Source: JBDTCO01 sp039923495
GTDB lineage: Bacteria; Myxococcota_A; Polyangia; Palsa-1104
Assembly (NCBI GenBank): GCA_039923495.1
Contig: JBDTCO010000246.1
Span: forward strand, 1 to 39,054
Direction: 5' to 3'
Length of the DNA stretch: 39,054 bases
Part shown: positions 23,445-32,762 of the stretch, one piece after another
Numbering within the stretch: position 1 is the stretch's first letter
Layout: each line of letters opens with the position of its first letter
Notes under the pieces: model-generated
What the model saw: the letters and a program-made list of their open reading frames with translations, nothing else
Databases searched by the model: none
Told to the model about the DNA's origin: nothing
Made by a program: the position numbers and the translations under genes

Positions 23445-24481
23445 CCGTCACCACGCGCGAGAGCGGCGCCCGCCCTGCGCTCCGTGTCGAGATCGATCGC
23501 GTGTCTCCATCGGTCGCCGCCCTGCAGCCGGAGCAGTGGAGTCGCCTGGTCGGTGACGCGTCCGACGTGATGCGCCAGAACCGCGGCTATCTCCTCTCGT
23601 ACGCGAGCGCGTTCTCGAACGAGCAGCTCGTCGCATCGGCGTGGAACGGGGACGAGCTCGCCGGGATCGGCGTCGCGATCGTCATGGTGCGGCCGAACGG
23701 AGAGCGCCTGTTCACCATCTCCTTTTCCGGCGTCTTCGGTACGCGGCTCGCGCGCAGCTTCTGGGTCACGGACGAGCGCGAGCGCGAGCCGGTCGTTGCC
23801 TTCCTTCTACGCGAGCTGGTCGAGTACGCGCGAGCGCGCGACTTCGGTCGCGCGGTCATCTCGTACTGCCCGGTGGGCGACACCGCGCTCGCGCGGACGG
23901 CGGAAGAGCTCGGCTTTCGCGGGGGCACAGTGCTCGACGACTTTGCGGTGAGGCTCGACCGACCGCAAACGTTCGACGAGTTCCTGGCGCGCCAGGAACG
24001 GACCGAGCGGCGCGCATTTCGCCGCGACCTGCGTCGCGCGTCAGAAGCGGGCGCGCGCATCGTGGTGGAGGACATCGCGCGCCCCGAGACGCTCGCGCGC
24101 GCCTGGCCGCTCGTCACCGCACTCTGGGACCGCAAGAACGCGGGCTTCATCTCCACCGACGAGACCCTCTTCGACGCCATGCAGCGTTACATGCTCCCCG
24201 AAGACCTCTCCCTCGATGCGTGTTACCTCGGCGACGAGCTCGTTGGTGTCGTGCTCTATCACCGCGCGGGCACTACCGTGCGCCTTGCCTACGCGGGTCA
24301 CCGCATCGACCTCGAGTGGAAGGTCTACATGGCCTTACTGGCCTCGGCAGTCGCGCGCGAGGTGGAGCGCGGCTCGACCTTCCTGCACCTCGGCTTCACG
24401 AACGACGTGCAGAAGAAGAGACTCGGTGCGACGGCTTATCCGCACGTCCACTACGTCGCGCGCCTCGACCACGATATTTGA
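23441..24481 (+). CDS. FemAB/GNAT-like acyltransferase, copy 3
   Basis: A 346-residue paralogue, closest to copies 1 and 2 in R-Q-N-R-G-Y-L-L, F-S-N-E-Q-L, F-R-R-D-L-R-R-A-S-E-A-G-A, A-Y-A-G-H-R-I-D-L-E-W-K-V-Y-M and G-F-T-N-D-V-Q-K-K-R-L-G-A. Its start overlaps the stop of copy 2 by ATGA. It lies 38 bases before the acyl ligase gene, tying the acyltransferases to the activation step. Arrangement as tandem copies suggests either successive modification of different sites or a gene family that is expanding and decaying. Confidence 0.8.
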   Translation: MTVTTRESGARPALRVEIDRVSPSVAALQPEQWSRLVGDASDVMRQNRGYLLSYASAFSNEQLVASAWNGDELAGIGVAIVMVRPNGERLFTISFSGVFGTRLARSFWVTDEREREPVVAFLLRELVEYARARDFGRAVISYCPVGDTALARTAEELGFRGGTVLDDFAVRLDRPQTFDEFLARQERTERRAFRRDLRRASEAGARIVVEDIARPETLARAWPLVTALWDRKNAGFISTDETLFDAMQRYMLPEDLSLDACYLGDELVGVVLYHRAGTTVRLAYAGHRIDLEWKVYMALLASAVAREVERGSTFLHLGFTNDVQKKRLGATAYPHVHYVARLDHDI

Positions 24482-24519
24482 CCTCTCCCTGCTCGATCCG
24501 CCGGAGCCTCGTTCGACAC

Positions 24520-26094
24520 ATGCCGACCCTTCTCTTCGAGCTCCCCCTCCAGACCGCACAGACGCGCCCCGACGCGGTCGCGGTGCACCACGGCGGCCAC
24601 ACGACGACGTACGCGGAGCTCGGCGCGGGCATCGAGCGCGTCGCTGCGGGCTTCCTCGGCCTCGGGCTCCAGCGCGCCGACCGCGTGGGTGTCTACCTTC
24701 CGAAGCAGCTCGAGGCCGTCGTCGCGATGTTCGCGGCCCCGCGGGCCGGCGGCGTGTTCGTCCCGATCAACCACGTGCTGCGTCCCGCGCAGGTGGGCCA
24801 CATCCTGCGCGACTGCGACGTGAGTATTCTGGTCACCACCCGCGCTCGCCTCGCGACGTTGAAGGACGAGCTCTCGACGTCGCCCGCCATCCGCTCCATC
24901 GTGCTCGTCGACGATGCCGATGGGACCGGCGACGCGCGCGTCGTCGCCTACGCGAGCCTGCCCGACGCGGGAGGTCGCACGCCACACCGTACGATCGACA
25001 CGGACATGGTCTCGATCCTCTACACGTCGGGCAGCACCGGCAAGCCGAAGGGCGTGGTGCTCTCGCATCGCAACATGGTCACGGGCGCAAAGAGCGTCGC
25101 GAGCTACCTCGCCAACGAGCCGGGCGATCGCCTCCTCGCGGTGCTTCCGTTCAGCTTCGACTATGGATTCAGCCAGCTGAGCACGGCGTTCTCCGTGGGT
25201 GCGTCCGTCTCGCTGCTCGACTACCTCGTCCCGCGTGACGTGCTCCGCGCGCTCGAAGCCGGACAGATCACCGGACTCGCCGGCGTGCCTCCGCTGTGGG
25301 CGCAGCTCGCCGACCTCGACTGGCCGGCCGGTTCCACCGCACACCTGCGCTATCTCACCAACTCCGGCGGCGCCGTGCCGCGCGCGATGAGCGACAAGCT
25401 GCGCGCCCGTGCGCCCGGCGCGAAGATCTTCCTCATGTACGGCCTCACCGAGGCCTTCCGCTCCACCTTCTTGCCGCCGGCAGAGCTCGATCGACGCCCC
25501 GACTCGATCGGCAAGGCCATCCCGGGCGCGGAGATCCTCGTGCTGCGGCCGGACGGGACCGAGTGCGACGCGGAGGAGCCCGGCGAGCTCGTCCACCGCG
25601 GCTCGCTCGTCGGGATGGGCTACTGGAACGACCCCGCGAAGACGGCCGAGCGCTACAAGCCCATCTTGGCGCGTCAGTCGGGCCTCGTGCTGCAGGAGCT
25701 CGCCGTGTGGTCGGGCGATACCGTGCGGCGTGATGCCGAGGGCTTCCTCTACTTCGTCGGGCGTCGCGACGAGATGCTGAAGACGTCCGGCTACCGCGTG
25801 AGTCCCACGGAGGTCGAGGAGGTCGCGTACGGTACCGGCCTCGTCGCCGACGCCGTGGCCGTCGGCGTGCCTCACGCCCGGCTCGGTCACGCGATCGTCC
25901 TCGTCGCTTCGCCTCCCCCGGGCAAGGACGTGACCTCCGACGAGCTGCTCCGCGCCCTGCGCGACGTGCTGCCCGGCTACATGGTGCCGTCCGCCATCGA
26001 GTGGCGCACCGAGCTCCCGCGCAACCCGAACGGCAAGTTCGATCGCGCGAGCCTGACGAGAGAGGTCGCGGGCCTCTACCCGATCACGACCTGA
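24520..26094 (+). CDS. AMP-forming acyl ligase (exosortase-A-associated TIGR03098-like)
   Basis: A 524-residue ANL-superfamily enzyme. The phosphate-binding motif Y-T-S-G-S-T-G-K-P-K-G lies at 168-178, the Y-G-L-T-E motif follows in M-Y-G-L-T-E-A-F, the hinge region is S-G-D-T-V-R-R-D, and the catalytic A10 lysine is Lys506 in N-P-N-G-K-F-D. The N-H-V-L-R-P-A-Q-V-G-H-I-L-R-D-C segment near 84-99 is typical of the ligase group found beside a PLP decarboxylase and a carrier protein in exosortase-A loci. It adenylates an acid and loads it on a phosphopantetheine thiol, here probably the carrier encoded at 27367. ATG 24520 gives the family start. Stop to stop it is one base from the decarboxylase gene. 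Confidence 0.88.
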   Translation: MPTLLFELPLQTAQTRPDAVAVHHGGHTTTYAELGAGIERVAAGFLGLGLQRADRVGVYLPKQLEAVVAMFAAPRAGGVFVPINHVLRPAQVGHILRDCDVSILVTTRARLATLKDELSTSPAIRSIVLVDDADGTGDARVVAYASLPDAGGRTPHRTIDTDMVSILYTSGSTGKPKGVVLSHRNMVTGAKSVASYLANEPGDRLLAVLPFSFDYGFSQLSTAFSVGASVSLLDYLVPRDVLRALEAGQITGLAGVPPLWAQLADLDWPAGSTAHLRYLTNSGGAVPRAMSDKLRARAPGAKIFLMYGLTEAFRSTFLPPAELDRRPDSIGKAIPGAEILVLRPDGTECDAEEPGELVHRGSLVGMGYWNDPAKTAERYKPILARQSGLVLQELAVWSGDTVRRDAEGFLYFVGRRDEMLKTSGYRVSPTEVEEVAYGTGLVADAVAVGVPHARLGHAIVLVASPPPGKDVTSDELLRALRDVLPGYMVPSAIEWRTELPRNPNGKFDRASLTREVAGLYPITT

Positions 26095-26095
26095 C

Positions 26096-27352
26096 TCAGC
26101 TGGCGGGCGTGAAGAGGCCCGCGGTCGTCGCGGGCTCGCGAATCAGCCTCACGTCCGATCCGTCGACGAGCACCTCGGCTGGCGTCGCATGGCTGAGGAA
26201 CAGGAGATGCCCGCACGAGTAGCCGTAGGCGCCGCTCACGAGAGTGGCGATGCGCGCGCCCGGCTCGAGCAGCGGCAGCGCGTAGCTACCGAAGCGATCC
26301 ATGGGCGTGCAAAGCGGTCCGACGACGATGCTCGGACGCGCATCGGGTGCGGCGTCGACCGTCGGGACGACGCGGTATTGCCTGCGAAACACGTTGCCGA
26401 AGCCGCCGGCCGCTGCCGAGTGATGATGCATCCCACCGTCGGTGACGACGAACCGGGACCCATGCGACTCCTTCACGTCGACGACCGTGCTCACATAGAT
26501 GCCCGCGCTCGCCACGAGGAAGCGGCCGGCCTCGATATGCAGCTGGCACGAGGCGGGCAATCGCGCGAGCACGCGAGTCATGTGCGTTCGCAACGCGTCG
26601 AGGTCGAGCGCCGCCTCGTCGGGGAACGTGGGCACGCCGAGCCCGAGCCCCACGTCGATGACCTCGCAGGGGCGCCCGACCACCTCGCGGTAGAGGTCGA
26701 CGAAGTCGATCGCGGTCGACATCGTGGAGGCGGCCGCCGCAGCGTCGAGCACCTGGCTCCCCGAGTACACGTGGATGCCGCGGAGCTTCAGCCCGGGCAG
26801 CGCATCGACGGCGGATGCCACCTGCGGCAACTGATCCTCGTCGATGCCGAACGGCAGCGGCTTGCCGCCCATGGCCATCTTCGCATCGACGTTCCGCTCT
26901 CGCGGGTTCACGCGCAGCGCGACATCGACGGTGCGTCCGAGCTCGGTCGCGATGCGGCTCGCACGCTGTGCCTCGTGCAGGCTCTCGAGGTTGAGCAGCC
27001 CGCCGTCGGCGAGCATCCACGCGCGCAGCTCGTGATCGCGCTTGGCGGGCCCCGCGAAGACCATGTGGGATGGCGTCACGCCGGCGCGCTGCGCGAGGCC
27101 GAGCTCGCCGATGGACGCGAGCTCCGCGCCGGCGCCGCACTCGCGCAGCACGGCGGCGACGTGCCAGTTGGAGTTGGCCTTCAGCGAATAGAGGATCCGC
27201 GTCGACGCAGGGAAGGCGCCGGCGAGCGCAGCATAGGAGGCTCGCAGCGCGGCCGCGCTGTAGACGTAGAGCGGGCTGCCGAACAGCTCAGCGAGCGCGT
27301 CGACCTCGACCGCTTCGGCGTGGAGACGCCCTCGCTTGTGCTCGAACGACAC
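26096..27352 (-). CDS. PLP-dependent decarboxylase, alanine-racemase fold (exosortase-A-associated TIGR03099-like / BtrK-like)
   Basis: A 418-residue fold-type III decarboxylase related to diaminopimelate and ornithine decarboxylases. The PLP lysine is Lys58 in Y-S-L-K-A-N-S-N. H-V-Y-S-G-S-Q is at 194-200, phosphate-binding G-L-G-L-G at 235-239, E-A-G-R at 274-277, and the catalytic cysteine Cys348 in G-P-L-C-T-P-M-D. Family enzymes remove the alpha-carboxylate of a basic or diamino acid, or, in BtrK of butirosin synthesis, of a glutamyl group held on a carrier protein. The start is GTG 27352, 14 bases after the carrier-protein stop. Position next to the carrier and opposite the ligase supports a carrier-linked substrate (inference). 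Confidence 0.9.
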   Translation of the reverse strand: MSFEHKRGRLHAEAVEVDALAELFGSPLYVYSAAALRASYAALAGAFPASTRILYSLKANSNWHVAAVLRECGAGAELASIGELGLAQRAGVTPSHMVFAGPAKRDHELRAWMLADGGLLNLESLHEAQRASRIATELGRTVDVALRVNPRERNVDAKMAMGGKPLPFGIDEDQLPQVASAVDALPGLKLRGIHVYSGSQVLDAAAAASTMSTAIDFVDLYREVVGRPCEVIDVGLGLGVPTFPDEAALDLDALRTHMTRVLARLPASCQLHIEAGRFLVASAGIYVSTVVDVKESHGSRFVVTDGGMHHHSAAAGGFGNVFRRQYRVVPTVDAAPDARPSIVVGPLCTPMDRFGSYALPLLEPGARIATLVSGAYGYSCGHLLFLSHATPAEVLVDGSDVRLIREPATTAGLFTPAS

Positions 27353-27366
27353 CGTCGACCGGTGGA

Positions 27367-27597
27367 TCAGTACTCGCCGGACGCGAGGTCGCGCGCGAAG
27401 GCCTGCAGCGACTCAATTGACTTGAAGTAATCCATCTCGAGGATGCTCGACGGAATTTTGACCTTGAGTGCGGTCTCGAGCGCCTGCACCACGTCGATGA
27501 CCGACAGCGAGTCGACCATGGTGAGCTTGCCGTTGGGGTCGAGCAGCCGGAGCTTCTCGAGAATGTCGCGTACGGTCTGGTCGACGTCGGGGGTCAT
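27367..27597 (-). CDS. Acyl carrier protein
   Basis: A 76-residue four-helix carrier. The phosphopantetheine attachment site is Ser30 in V-D-S-L-S-V, with the usual hydrophobic helix V-V-Q-A-L-E after it and K-I-P-S-S-I-L, then acidic/aromatic D-Y-F-K-S-I, in the third helix region. The domain lengths match a discrete ACP, not a fatty-acid AcpP, which typically reads D-S-L-D at this point. A strong purine-rich ribosome-binding site (GGAAGAGAGAAAG) precedes ATG 27597. It sits between the permease pair and the decarboxylase in one minus-strand operon, so it probably carries the acyl group made by the ligase at 24520. Confidence 0.93.
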   Translation of the reverse strand: MTPDVDQTVRDILEKLRLLDPNGKLTMVDSLSVIDVVQALETALKVKIPSSILEMDYFKSIESLQAFARDLASGEY

Positions 27598-27637
27598 GGG
27601 CACTTTCTCTCTTCCGTGCGTTGAAAAAACTCGGGGA

Positions 27638-28753
27638 CTACTCTTCGCGGAGCCCCTCGGTGATGTCGAGCGCGAGGACACGGCGCAAAGGGATGATGGC
27701 GCCGAGCGAGCACGCGATCACCATGGTGGCGATGGACGCCACGAAGACCTCGGGGCGCAGCAGCATCTTGAACGCAAACGACCCCGAGTACGTCGTGCGG
27801 TTGTAGAGCACCAGCACGGAGACGACGACCGAGATGGTTGCACCGAGCAGCGCGAAGACGTTCGACTCGAAGAGCACGAGGCGCCCGATCGCCCCATTCT
27901 TGAAGCCGAGCGCGCGGAGCGCCGAGAGCTCGGCCGTGCGCCGAGAGAAGACGAGCGACAGGGCCATCATCACCGAGAGCACGGTACCGGCGAACACGAG
28001 CGCGACGACCATCCCGAGCACGGTGTAGAGCGCGCCGAAGTGTTTGTAGTCCGCTTCCTTGCGCTCGGGGTCGGACGCGACCTGGAGCTTCGCGTTCGGC
28101 ATGCTCTTGATATTCTGACGCTGCTGCGTGACCGCTGCGGCATCCGGCAGATCGATGACGACGAGGTTGATGTTGTCGGGCGAGTGAAACTCGCGCGCGA
28201 GCGCCTCGCGCGTCGTCCAGATCTCGCTGTCCTCGAACGAGCCGGTCTTGAAGATGCCGACCACGCGCCACTGGTTGGCGCCGAAGCGCACCATGGAGCC
28301 GACGGTGTACTCCGGATAACGCGCGCGCACGGTCTCGCCGACGATGAGCTCGCGCTCGTTCATGTTGGGCAGCGCGCCCTCGACCATGACGGTACCGCGG
28401 GCGGCGAAGCCATCGGCGCCGAGCCCGCGCGCCGATATCACCTCGGGGCCGGATGCGCCGCTGCGCAGCAGGAAGTTCAGGCTCTCGGTCCAGGCATGCG
28501 CGCCGGGCACGAGGATCATGCTCGAGAGGATGTTCGCGGGGATTTGGCTCTCAATGTCCTCCGTCGCACCCTCGGACGTGACGAAGACGCGGTCCGGCAA
28601 CGACTTCTGGATGAGCGCCGTACGCAGGCTGTAGCCGATGGTCGCGAGCCAGATGATGGTGATGCTGGTCAGCGTGACCATGCCGAGCACGAGCGCGCTC
28701 AGGAACGGACGACGCATGAGGTTACGAACGATGTATCTCTGCAGTGGAGACAT
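27638..28753 (-). CDS. FtsX-like ABC transporter permease (second of a pair)
   Basis: A 371-residue MacB/LolC-type permease: one membrane segment near residues 18-40, a large periplasmic domain (about 45-240), then three membrane segments in the last 130 residues. The FtsX-domain coupling segment reads R-T-A-E-L-S-A-L-R-A-L-G-F. The start shares one base with the stop of the first permease (TGATG). No ATPase or membrane-fusion gene lies in the window, so the cognate ATPase must be elsewhere. FtsX-type transporters move lipoproteins, peptides or macrolides, or act as mechanotransmitters; the cargo here is unknown. Confidence 0.88.
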   Translation of the reverse strand: MSPLQRYIVRNLMRRPFLSALVLGMVTLTSITIIWLATIGYSLRTALIQKSLPDRVFVTSEGATEDIESQIPANILSSMILVPGAHAWTESLNFLLRSGASGPEVISARGLGADGFAARGTVMVEGALPNMNERELIVGETVRARYPEYTVGSMVRFGANQWRVVGIFKTGSFEDSEIWTTREALAREFHSPDNINLVVIDLPDAAAVTQQRQNIKSMPNAKLQVASDPERKEADYKHFGALYTVLGMVVALVFAGTVLSVMMALSLVFSRRTAELSALRALGFKNGAIGRLVLFESNVFALLGATISVVVSVLVLYNRTTYSGSFAFKMLLRPEVFVASIATMVIACSLGAIIPLRRVLALDITEGLREE

Positions 28754-29886
28754 CAGCCACCCCGGATGGTCTGGAGGATGTCGACCTGCGCTGCCCGTCG
28801 GCCCGGGATGGCACCGATGAGCGCGGCGGCGGCGACACCGAGTGCGACCGCAACACCGACGTCGAGCAACCCGGGCTTGAACGCGAAGCGACCGATGTCG
28901 GACATCTGGAACGGGTGATTGGAGAAGTAGAAGAACGTCGCGAACGCGCCGAGCAGCGCCCCCGGGAGCACGATGAGCACCGCCTCGAGGATGACGGTGG
29001 CGAGGATCGTGGAGCGCCGGAAGCCGATGGCGCGCAGCGTCGCGAGCTCCACGCGGCGGGCCTCCGTCGAGATGGTGAGCATCGCCAGGATGGTGAAGAC
29101 GACGATGCCGAGCGACAGGATTCCCGTCCCGCGCAGGAGCGCGATGATGAGCTTCGAGGCGCCTAGAAGCAGCGACTTGATGTCCTCGGCCCGGATGATC
29201 GTCATGATCGAGCTGGCGCCCTCGAACTGCGTCTCGACCTGCTTGATGACGGCGTCGCGGTCGGCGGCGGTCCTGGTCTCGACCCATGCCGAGTCATAGC
29301 TCCCAGCATCGGCGCCTCGCACGGCGTCGGCTCCGTCCGTATGGAACCACAGCTCGCTCTGGTGGCTGCCCTTCGATGTCACGTAAGAGACGACGAAGTC
29401 GGTGTTCGGCTTCTTGTTGATTACGAGCCCGAGCGGTTGGCCGACCTGCCAGTTGTACTTCGCGGCGAGGTCTCCTCCGACGATCACGCCGTTTCGCTGC
29501 TTGGCCCACTGCGCGAGGACATCCGGCGGCACGTACTGCCCCTTCGCCGACATGTGTATGAACGCGGTGTCTGTTCCGGCACACACGATCTTTGTCGGGT
29601 TGGCGTCGTTCGATGCGCAAGACAGACGCGCCTTTGCTGCCACGTTCTCGACGCCCGGGATTGCAGACAGTTTTTGGAGGTCCGCGGCTCGCAGGAGCGG
29701 CGGGCCGTTAGGCGACATGCGAAACAGCCGCTCGTCGACCCCCGGCGCTTCCTGTGCCTTCAGGACCACTTCCAGCGACACGAACATGGTCACGAGAACG
29801 AACAACAGCGTGATTGGTAGAACGACGAGCAGCAGGCCCAGCCCACGATGTTTGTAGCTCGACCACGCGAAGCGAATAGCTGCCAT
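28753..29886 (-). CDS. FtsX-like ABC transporter permease (first of a pair)
   Basis: A 377-residue permease with the same topology as its neighbour: one N-terminal membrane segment (about 17-40), a periplasmic domain, and three C-terminal segments with the coupling region R-R-V-E-L-A-T-L-R-A-I-G-F. The two permeases differ in the periplasmic domain, so they probably form a heterodimer. It is the first gene of the operon permease-permease-ACP-decarboxylase, just downstream of a good promoter at 29924-29953. Two cysteines in the periplasmic part (L-S-C-A and V-C-A) could form a disulfide. Confidence 0.88.
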   Translation of the reverse strand: MAAIRFAWSSYKHRGLGLLLVVLPITLLFVLVTMFVSLEVVLKAQEAPGVDERLFRMSPNGPPLLRAADLQKLSAIPGVENVAAKARLSCASNDANPTKIVCAGTDTAFIHMSAKGQYVPPDVLAQWAKQRNGVIVGGDLAAKYNWQVGQPLGLVINKKPNTDFVVSYVTSKGSHQSELWFHTDGADAVRGADAGSYDSAWVETRTAADRDAVIKQVETQFEGASSIMTIIRAEDIKSLLLGASKLIIALLRGTGILSLGIVVFTILAMLTISTEARRVELATLRAIGFRRSTILATVILEAVLIVLPGALLGAFATFFYFSNHPFQMSDIGRFAFKPGLLDVGVAVALGVAAAALIGAIPGRRAAQVDILQTIRGG

Positions 29887-29923
29887 CAGGCCTGGGCCTC
29901 CTCGCGGCCCCGCCGCGCGCTGT

Positions 29924-29953
29924 ACAATAACGGAGCGGCTTCGAGAGTGTCAA
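29924..29953 (-). promoter_or_regulatory. Sigma-70-type promoter of the permease-ACP-decarboxylase operon
   Basis: On the minus strand a perfect TTGACA (29953-29948) and TATTGT (29929-29924) are 18 bases apart. The expected transcript start lies about 30 bases before ATG 29886. A GAGG element ten bases before the ATG can serve the ribosome. Confidence 0.72.
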
Positions 29954-30130
29954 CTGTCAGCCTGCGTCCAGTCGAGGCCGCCTCCGACGGCTATGGCGCC
30001 TGGCCTGCGTGCGCTCGAGCGTGCCGACGTTGGTGCGCGTGTCGGTGCTCACCTCGGGACAACGAGCAGCCAGACGCGCCAGTCCTTGACGCCGCGCGAG
30101 CCGGAGTGCTACCTACTGCTCAGTTGAAAT

Positions 30131-30145
30131 TGAAAACAGTTATCA
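30131..30145. promoter_or_regulatory. Fur-box-like operator
   Basis: TGAAAACAGTTATCA is a 7-1-7 inverted repeat with one mismatch between its arms. It matches 11 of 14 specified bases of the classical 7-1-7 Fur site TGATAATNATTATCA and sits in an AT-rich patch 74 bases before the first gene of an iron-type operon. The promoter boxes around it are not clear. Confidence 0.6.
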
Positions 30146-30218
30146 AGTTCATTTACCCAGGAGAGGCCCGACGCCCCAGCGCCCGGAGATCCGACGCTGT
30201 CGAAAGGGACTCGTGAAC

Positions 30219-31391
<1,173 letters not shown>

Positions 31392-31395
31392 GTCC

Positions 31396-32745
31396 ATGCG
31401 TCGCGCCGCCCTACTCGCCGTCTGCGTCGCGGGGTGCGCCTCGCCTCAGCCTGGCGATCCGCTCTCGGGCGGCGCGACGACGACGAACGACAGCACCTCG
31501 CTCGCCTACGCGCAGGCCGCACCGAACCTCACCAGCGCCGAGCTCGATAGCTTCAACCTGGGCCACGCCATCTTCAACCAGAACTGGGTGCAGGCGCCGG
31601 CGACGACCTCCGACATGGATGGCCTCGGTCCGATCTTCAACCAGCGCTCCTGCTCCGCCTGTCACTCGCACGACGGTCGCTCGGCGCCGCTCACCGACGC
31701 CGGACAGTTCCTCGGCCTCCTCGTGCGCGTCAGCGTCGACGGTGTCGATCCGCACGGTGGACCGCTCGGCGACGCCACCTACGAGACGCAGATCCGACCG
31801 TTCGGGATCCTCAAGGTGCCCGGCGATGCGACCCCGCAGCTGACATACGTCGAGCAGCCGGGCACCTACGACGACGGCACGCCGTACTCGCTCGAGGTGC
31901 CGTCGCTCGCGATGGCGCTGTGGAACTACGGCACGCCCGCGACCGCGCTGCACACGTCGGTGCGCATGGGTAACGCGGTCTTCGGCCTCGGCCTGCTCGA
32001 GGCCGTGCCCGAGGCCGAGATCCTCGCGAACATCCGCAGCAACGATCCAGACGGCGTCGTCGGCAAGGCGAACTACGTGTGGAACCTCGTCGACCACGCC
32101 GCCACGCTCGGTCGCTTCGGGTGGAAGGCGAACCAGCCGAGCGTCGCGCAGCAGACGGCAGGCGCGCTGCAAGGCGACATGGGCATCACCTCGACGCTCG
32201 TGCCGGACGAGCCGTGCTCCGCTGCCATGACGGAGTGCAACGCGGCGCCGCGCGGTGGACAGCCCGACATCGCCGACGATCACTTCGATGCGCTCGTCCT
32301 TTACATGCAGACGCTCGCGGTCCCGGCGCGTCGCGACGTCAAGGACGCGCGCGCGCTCTCGGGCGAGCACCTCTTCACCGAGATGGGCTGCGCGAGCTGC
32401 CACACGCCGACCTTGCACACCGGCACGGTCGCGCTCGACGCTGTCTCGAACCAGACGATCCACCCGTACACCGATCTGTTGCTTCACGACCTCGGTCCGG
32501 GCCTCGCGGACGGCCGCGACGACTACATGGCGAGCGGCACCGAGTGGCGCACGACGCCGCTGTGGGGCATCGGCCTTCTGGAGAAGGTGAACGGCCACCA
32601 GCAGCTCCTGCACGACGGCCGCGCGCGCGGGCTCGAGGAAGCGATCCTCTGGCACGACGGCGAAGCGGCTGCCGCGAAGCACCGCTTCTCGTCGGCGTCG
32701 GCGAACGATCGCGCCGACCTCATCTCGTTTCTGAACTCGCTCTAG
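31396..32745 (+). CDS. Di-heme oxidoreductase-like lipoprotein (DUF1111, MauG-related)
   Basis: A 449-residue lipoprotein (signal peptide to V-A-G-C, Cys14). It has two c-type heme sites: C-S-A-C-H at 86-90, after G-P-I-F-N-Q-R-S, and C-A-S-C-H at 332-336 after F-T-E-M-G. This layout is that of the DUF1111 'thiol oxidoreductase' family, related to di-heme peroxidases. W-R-T-T-P-L-W-G-I-G and H-D-G-R-A-R-G-L-E-E-A-I-L-W-H are its usual late motifs. Such proteins repeatedly accompany imelysins and TonB receptors. A redox role in releasing or reducing iron outside the inner membrane is the likely inference. Starts five bases after the previous stop. Confidence 0.92.
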   Translation: MRRAALLAVCVAGCASPQPGDPLSGGATTTNDSTSLAYAQAAPNLTSAELDSFNLGHAIFNQNWVQAPATTSDMDGLGPIFNQRSCSACHSHDGRSAPLTDAGQFLGLLVRVSVDGVDPHGGPLGDATYETQIRPFGILKVPGDATPQLTYVEQPGTYDDGTPYSLEVPSLAMALWNYGTPATALHTSVRMGNAVFGLGLLEAVPEAEILANIRSNDPDGVVGKANYVWNLVDHAATLGRFGWKANQPSVAQQTAGALQGDMGITSTLVPDEPCSAAMTECNAAPRGGQPDIADDHFDALVLYMQTLAVPARRDVKDARALSGEHLFTEMGCASCHTPTLHTGTVALDAVSNQTIHPYTDLLLHDLGPGLADGRDDYMASGTEWRTTPLWGIGLLEKVNGHQQLLHDGRARGLEEAILWHDGEAAAAKHRFSSASANDRADLISFLNSL

Positions 32746-32762
32746 CTTCAGAGGACAACTCA

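Larger units (their letters stand above)
29887..30218. other. Intergenic region between divergent operons
   Basis: This 332-base stretch holds a minus-strand promoter (29924-29953) and, towards the other side, an AT-rich patch with a Fur-box-like site (30131-30145) for the iron operon. The GC-rich middle (about 29960-30115) contains no gene I can support. An AAAGGGA ribosome-binding site lies at 30203-30209. Confidence 0.7.

Noticed and set aside
24451..25890. 479-residue minus-strand frame opposite the acyl ligase
   Set aside because: Low-complexity Arg/Glu-rich product, and the ligase on the other strand has all its catalytic motifs.
24520..29886. Naming the cluster a Dlt operon or a standard exosortase-A locus
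   Set aside because: No DltD, no exosortase and no PEP-CTERM target are visible, and a PLP decarboxylase is not part of Dlt. The similarity is kept as analogy only.
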